Source: Adineta ricciae (lineage: Eukaryota > Rotifera > Eurotatoria > Adinetida > Adinetidae). Taken from it: 64,000 nucleotides of DNA. Position 1 is the first letter of the stretch. Each line of letters begins with the position of its first letter. Location: assembly GCA_905250025.1 (NCBI GenBank), contig CAJNOJ010000035.1, positions 496,001 to 560,000 on the forward strand, given 5' to 3'. This document shows positions 61,665 through 64,000 of the stretch, one piece after another. A program made the position numbers and the translations under genes. The notes under the pieces were generated by a model, which searched no databases, had not been told where the DNA came from, and was given only the letters and a program-made list of their open reading frames with translations.

Positions 61665-62726
61665 ATGAATCAATTAGAAATAAATCTGGCTTTATGGGCA
61701 ATATGTTCCATATTACTCTTCGAGATTTTAATTATCATTTGTCTGTGTCGATGTTGTTTTAATCGTATTCGACCGAGGAAATTCTATGTCAAAGTAGGTG
61801 AAATCACTTGTCACAATGATTTCGTTCTATTTTGCTTCTAGCGAGAAGAATGTGAATACTTACACGATGTACAAACTGGTATTCAATCAAAATTTCAATC
61901 AACTATTCTTCGTCCGCCACATGCTGATGAATTGGCACTCGTTGGCACTATACGTGGAAGTAAACCAGCGATTAGTTTCAACGATGGCTTCCAGAATCCA
62001 GCGTTTTCTCCTGATGAGGAACAAGAACGTATTCGACGAGCACAATCACAAAATTGGATTGAACTTCAATCAAATATGATCCGAACTGCTCAACTGCCAC
62101 CAGCTGACTACGAAATTCGTACTCGTCCAATTGCCGATGATATACGTTACACACACGTTCGTCCGGCAACTATCCTTGACTTTCGCTCCTTACAAGAGGA
62201 CTTTTCCGATGAAAAGAGTGATTTTGAAAACTTTCGCTTTCAACCACTTCGTCGTCCTGCACTTATTCTTCCTCCGACACCGAGAGTCGACACATCTACT
62301 GAATGTCATGGTGTTCAATACTCTAATACAGTACCGAAATCAATCCTTAAGACACCAACAAATCCTTCACCTTCACGCAGTCGAACATCTTCGAAATATG
62401 AAGATTTTCCCTATGTCTCTACTGGAACAAATACCGATCGCTCGACAAATATGGCCGAGAAACGATTTCCGTCTCAACCTAATCTCTCTCTTGCCCTTCC
62501 ATCACCACCAGCATATCGAATGAGATTTGCTAGCGTCAGTGAGTTGAACGACATTGAATGGGAAGTTCCACGAGAGTTTCACACTACTATTCGTGATCGT
62601 CAGAAAAGTCCAACTGGGCACATCGATTCGAGATCACGCATTTCGTGGCAACGTGAAACAAACCCATCGCAGCCATATTCTCTATTACGAGATGACCCAA
62701 CACAACAACAAGCATTCGAATACTAA
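61665..62726 (+). CDS. single-pass membrane protein with long cytoplasmic tail
   Basis: Exons 61665-61793 and 61842-62726 join in phase 0 (48-bp intron) to give 337 aa. After a 9-residue N-terminus comes one helix (ALWAICSILLFEILIIICLC) followed by RCCFNRIRPRK, typical of a type III/signal-anchor protein with cytoplasmic tail. The tail is disordered and Pro/Ser/Arg-rich, with palmitoylatable cysteines at the membrane border and phospho-type motifs (PSPSRSRTSSKYED). No family recognised. Confidence 0.7.
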
Positions 62727-64000
62727 CACCACCTTTCTTCTTAGCTCAATTCACCTGCAGATGAATAAAGTGAACAAGATCAATCTATCAATGTTTGTCT
62801 CTTCTGTATGTAATGCAACATCGTATTCATTGTGCATCAAATATGAAATAAACACAGATTTAACATTGAATAATTATTGATTTTATTAGATTTCTATTTT
62901 TTTTAAATCGTCGTTTCTTTTCTTTCACTGTTTATATGCTTTCTTTTTTTGATATTTGATTTACAAACAACGATCAAGTAACAGTATATAAACATTTACA
63001 CAGTTCACATATGATTCTAGTGAAAAGATCGAAAAGTTTTGAAAGTATGTTCAAACAGAAGGCTCAGATTATCTGTTCGTTATATTGAATGAGTATTAGT
63101 AGGAACATCGACATTTATTCTACCCTTATACATGTATATGAGAAAAGAAAGAACTATCGACTAGTTTGGTGACCTTTGCGCAATCACTAACGTCGTCAGA
63201 AAAGAAACAACTTCTTCAGTCTTAGAACAGACTTTTACAGAAATGTAAATTTATCCTGCTACGTCTTCAACATGCGCTTCTGGTATATTCAGGTACGTAC
63301 GTACTACTGAACGATGTTTGGAGCGACTTCACTTTGAATTCGCAATATAAGACAACTATGAATATATTGTCGGAACTCGATGAATAATCACTGCATGATA
63401 CTGTTCATCGTTTTTATTTGCCTGAGATTTTTCTTCATATAGTTTTTCAATGATTCTTTTCAAGATCCATTGTGCAACATGCGCTTTAAAAAAAACAACG
63501 TGTAGTGTTAAGCACATGGATTGTCTACGCAGGCACGCACGATCTCTCTACATCCTTTCAATGTATGATGGTGGTCGAACTGCCTAGCGCGTCGACGCAC
63601 ATAAACCTCGCTGGTTGGTTCGATGTTTTCGCTTGTTCTCTTCTTTTCTTACTTGCTTCATTCTCTTTCCAACCGCTGTTCTTGTCCTTGCCTGCTCCGT
63701 GCGCTCACTGCTTTTTGGTAGCGCTCGGATAGCAACAACATGAAGGCATTGATAACAAAAAGCAGTAGCCATTATCGTCGACACTTTCAAAAAGCACAAA
63801 TTTCTTTCTCAACTGATTTTATACGAAGACAATTTTCAAAGAAATCAAACTACACACAGAAGTCTTTTGTTAATAGGAGATTCTTTCTTCGTGATATGAT
63901 AGATGCAAAATGTGAGCCAAGAGAAAAGGTGCATTATCTGACTCGCACTGCCTCATGTGTTCGCCCTTCTCCTTTTTTTTCACCAGTCCTCTTTTCCTCT
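62727..64000. other. gene-poor right end
   Basis: No supported exon. ORFs at 63505-63799 overlap on opposite strands and look like shadows. Any gene here would have to continue beyond the window. Confidence 0.4.

Noticed and set aside
63505..63799. Opposed ORFs at the right edge
   Set aside because: They overlap on both strands, show no domain, and have Leu/Phe-rich and Arg/Lys-rich compositions typical of shadow frames.
1..64000. tRNA, rRNA, CRISPR or intact transposon
   Set aside because: I looked for tRNA B-box-like GTTCGA contexts, direct-repeat arrays, transposase/RT motifs and terminal repeats and found none I could support. A covariance-model scan would be decisive.

Overview
The window is eukaryotic nuclear DNA, gene-dense and AT-rich. 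Most introns are very short (about 45-70 bp, GT-AG, with poly-pyrimidine/TAG ends). The gene set is animal: biogenic-amine GPCR, LHFPL tetraspan, Hook, BBS5, synaptobrevins, receptor-like PTP, SETDB1 and FERM-PDZ-PTP. Several genes on the same strand lie very close together, and splice-acceptor-like sites sit a few bases before their start codons. That fits spliced-leader trans-splicing. Together these traits best fit a rotifer, probably bdelloid. This is inference; there is no rRNA or mitochondrial marker here.

Layout. 1-7 kb: Ig-like single-pass receptor (+), small secreted kringle protein (-), then a same-strand run of GOSR1 (Golgi Qb-SNARE), a multi-exon BEN-like gene and MRPL33 (+). 7-15 kb: PDPR and a small COX VIIc/VIII-like protein (-), RNF25-like RWD-RING ligase (+), BBS5 (-), a small unknown gene (+). 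15-21 kb: acid sphingomyelinase (+), converging on the most unusual locus, a DHHC9/14/18-type palmitoyltransferase whose reading frame splices into two tandem, catalytically degenerate PTP domains (-). 21-25.5 kb: long gene-poor stretch with a decayed coding-like segment. 25.5-33 kb: HOOK (-), two tandem synaptobrevin paralogues (+) whose start codons are each split AT|G by a ~53-bp intron, and an intronless gamma-butyrobetaine hydroxylase-like enzyme (-). 33.5-40 kb: aminergic GPCR (-) with a ~0.7 kb intron, then 4 kb without a gene. 40-45.5 kb: intronless C2H2 protein, then the DNAJC30-like, NEPRO-like and AADAT cluster (-). 45.8-54 kb: PTPN4-like phosphatase and SETDB1 (-). 54-59.3 kb: small tail-anchored-like protein, small unknown, LHFPL (-), unknown ciliate-exon gene (+), peroxiredoxin-4 (-). 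59.3-64 kb: gene-poor except for a single-pass membrane protein at 61.7-62.7 kb.

There is no single pathway. Recurring themes are membrane traffic (GOSR1, two VAMPs, Hook), protein palmitoylation and tyrosine-phosphate signalling (DHHC-pseudoPTP, PTPN4-like), and mitochondrial function (PDPR, COX-like, MRPL33, DNAJC30-like). Exon joins were deduced by eye from splice sites and reading frame. Where I checked the phase I say so.
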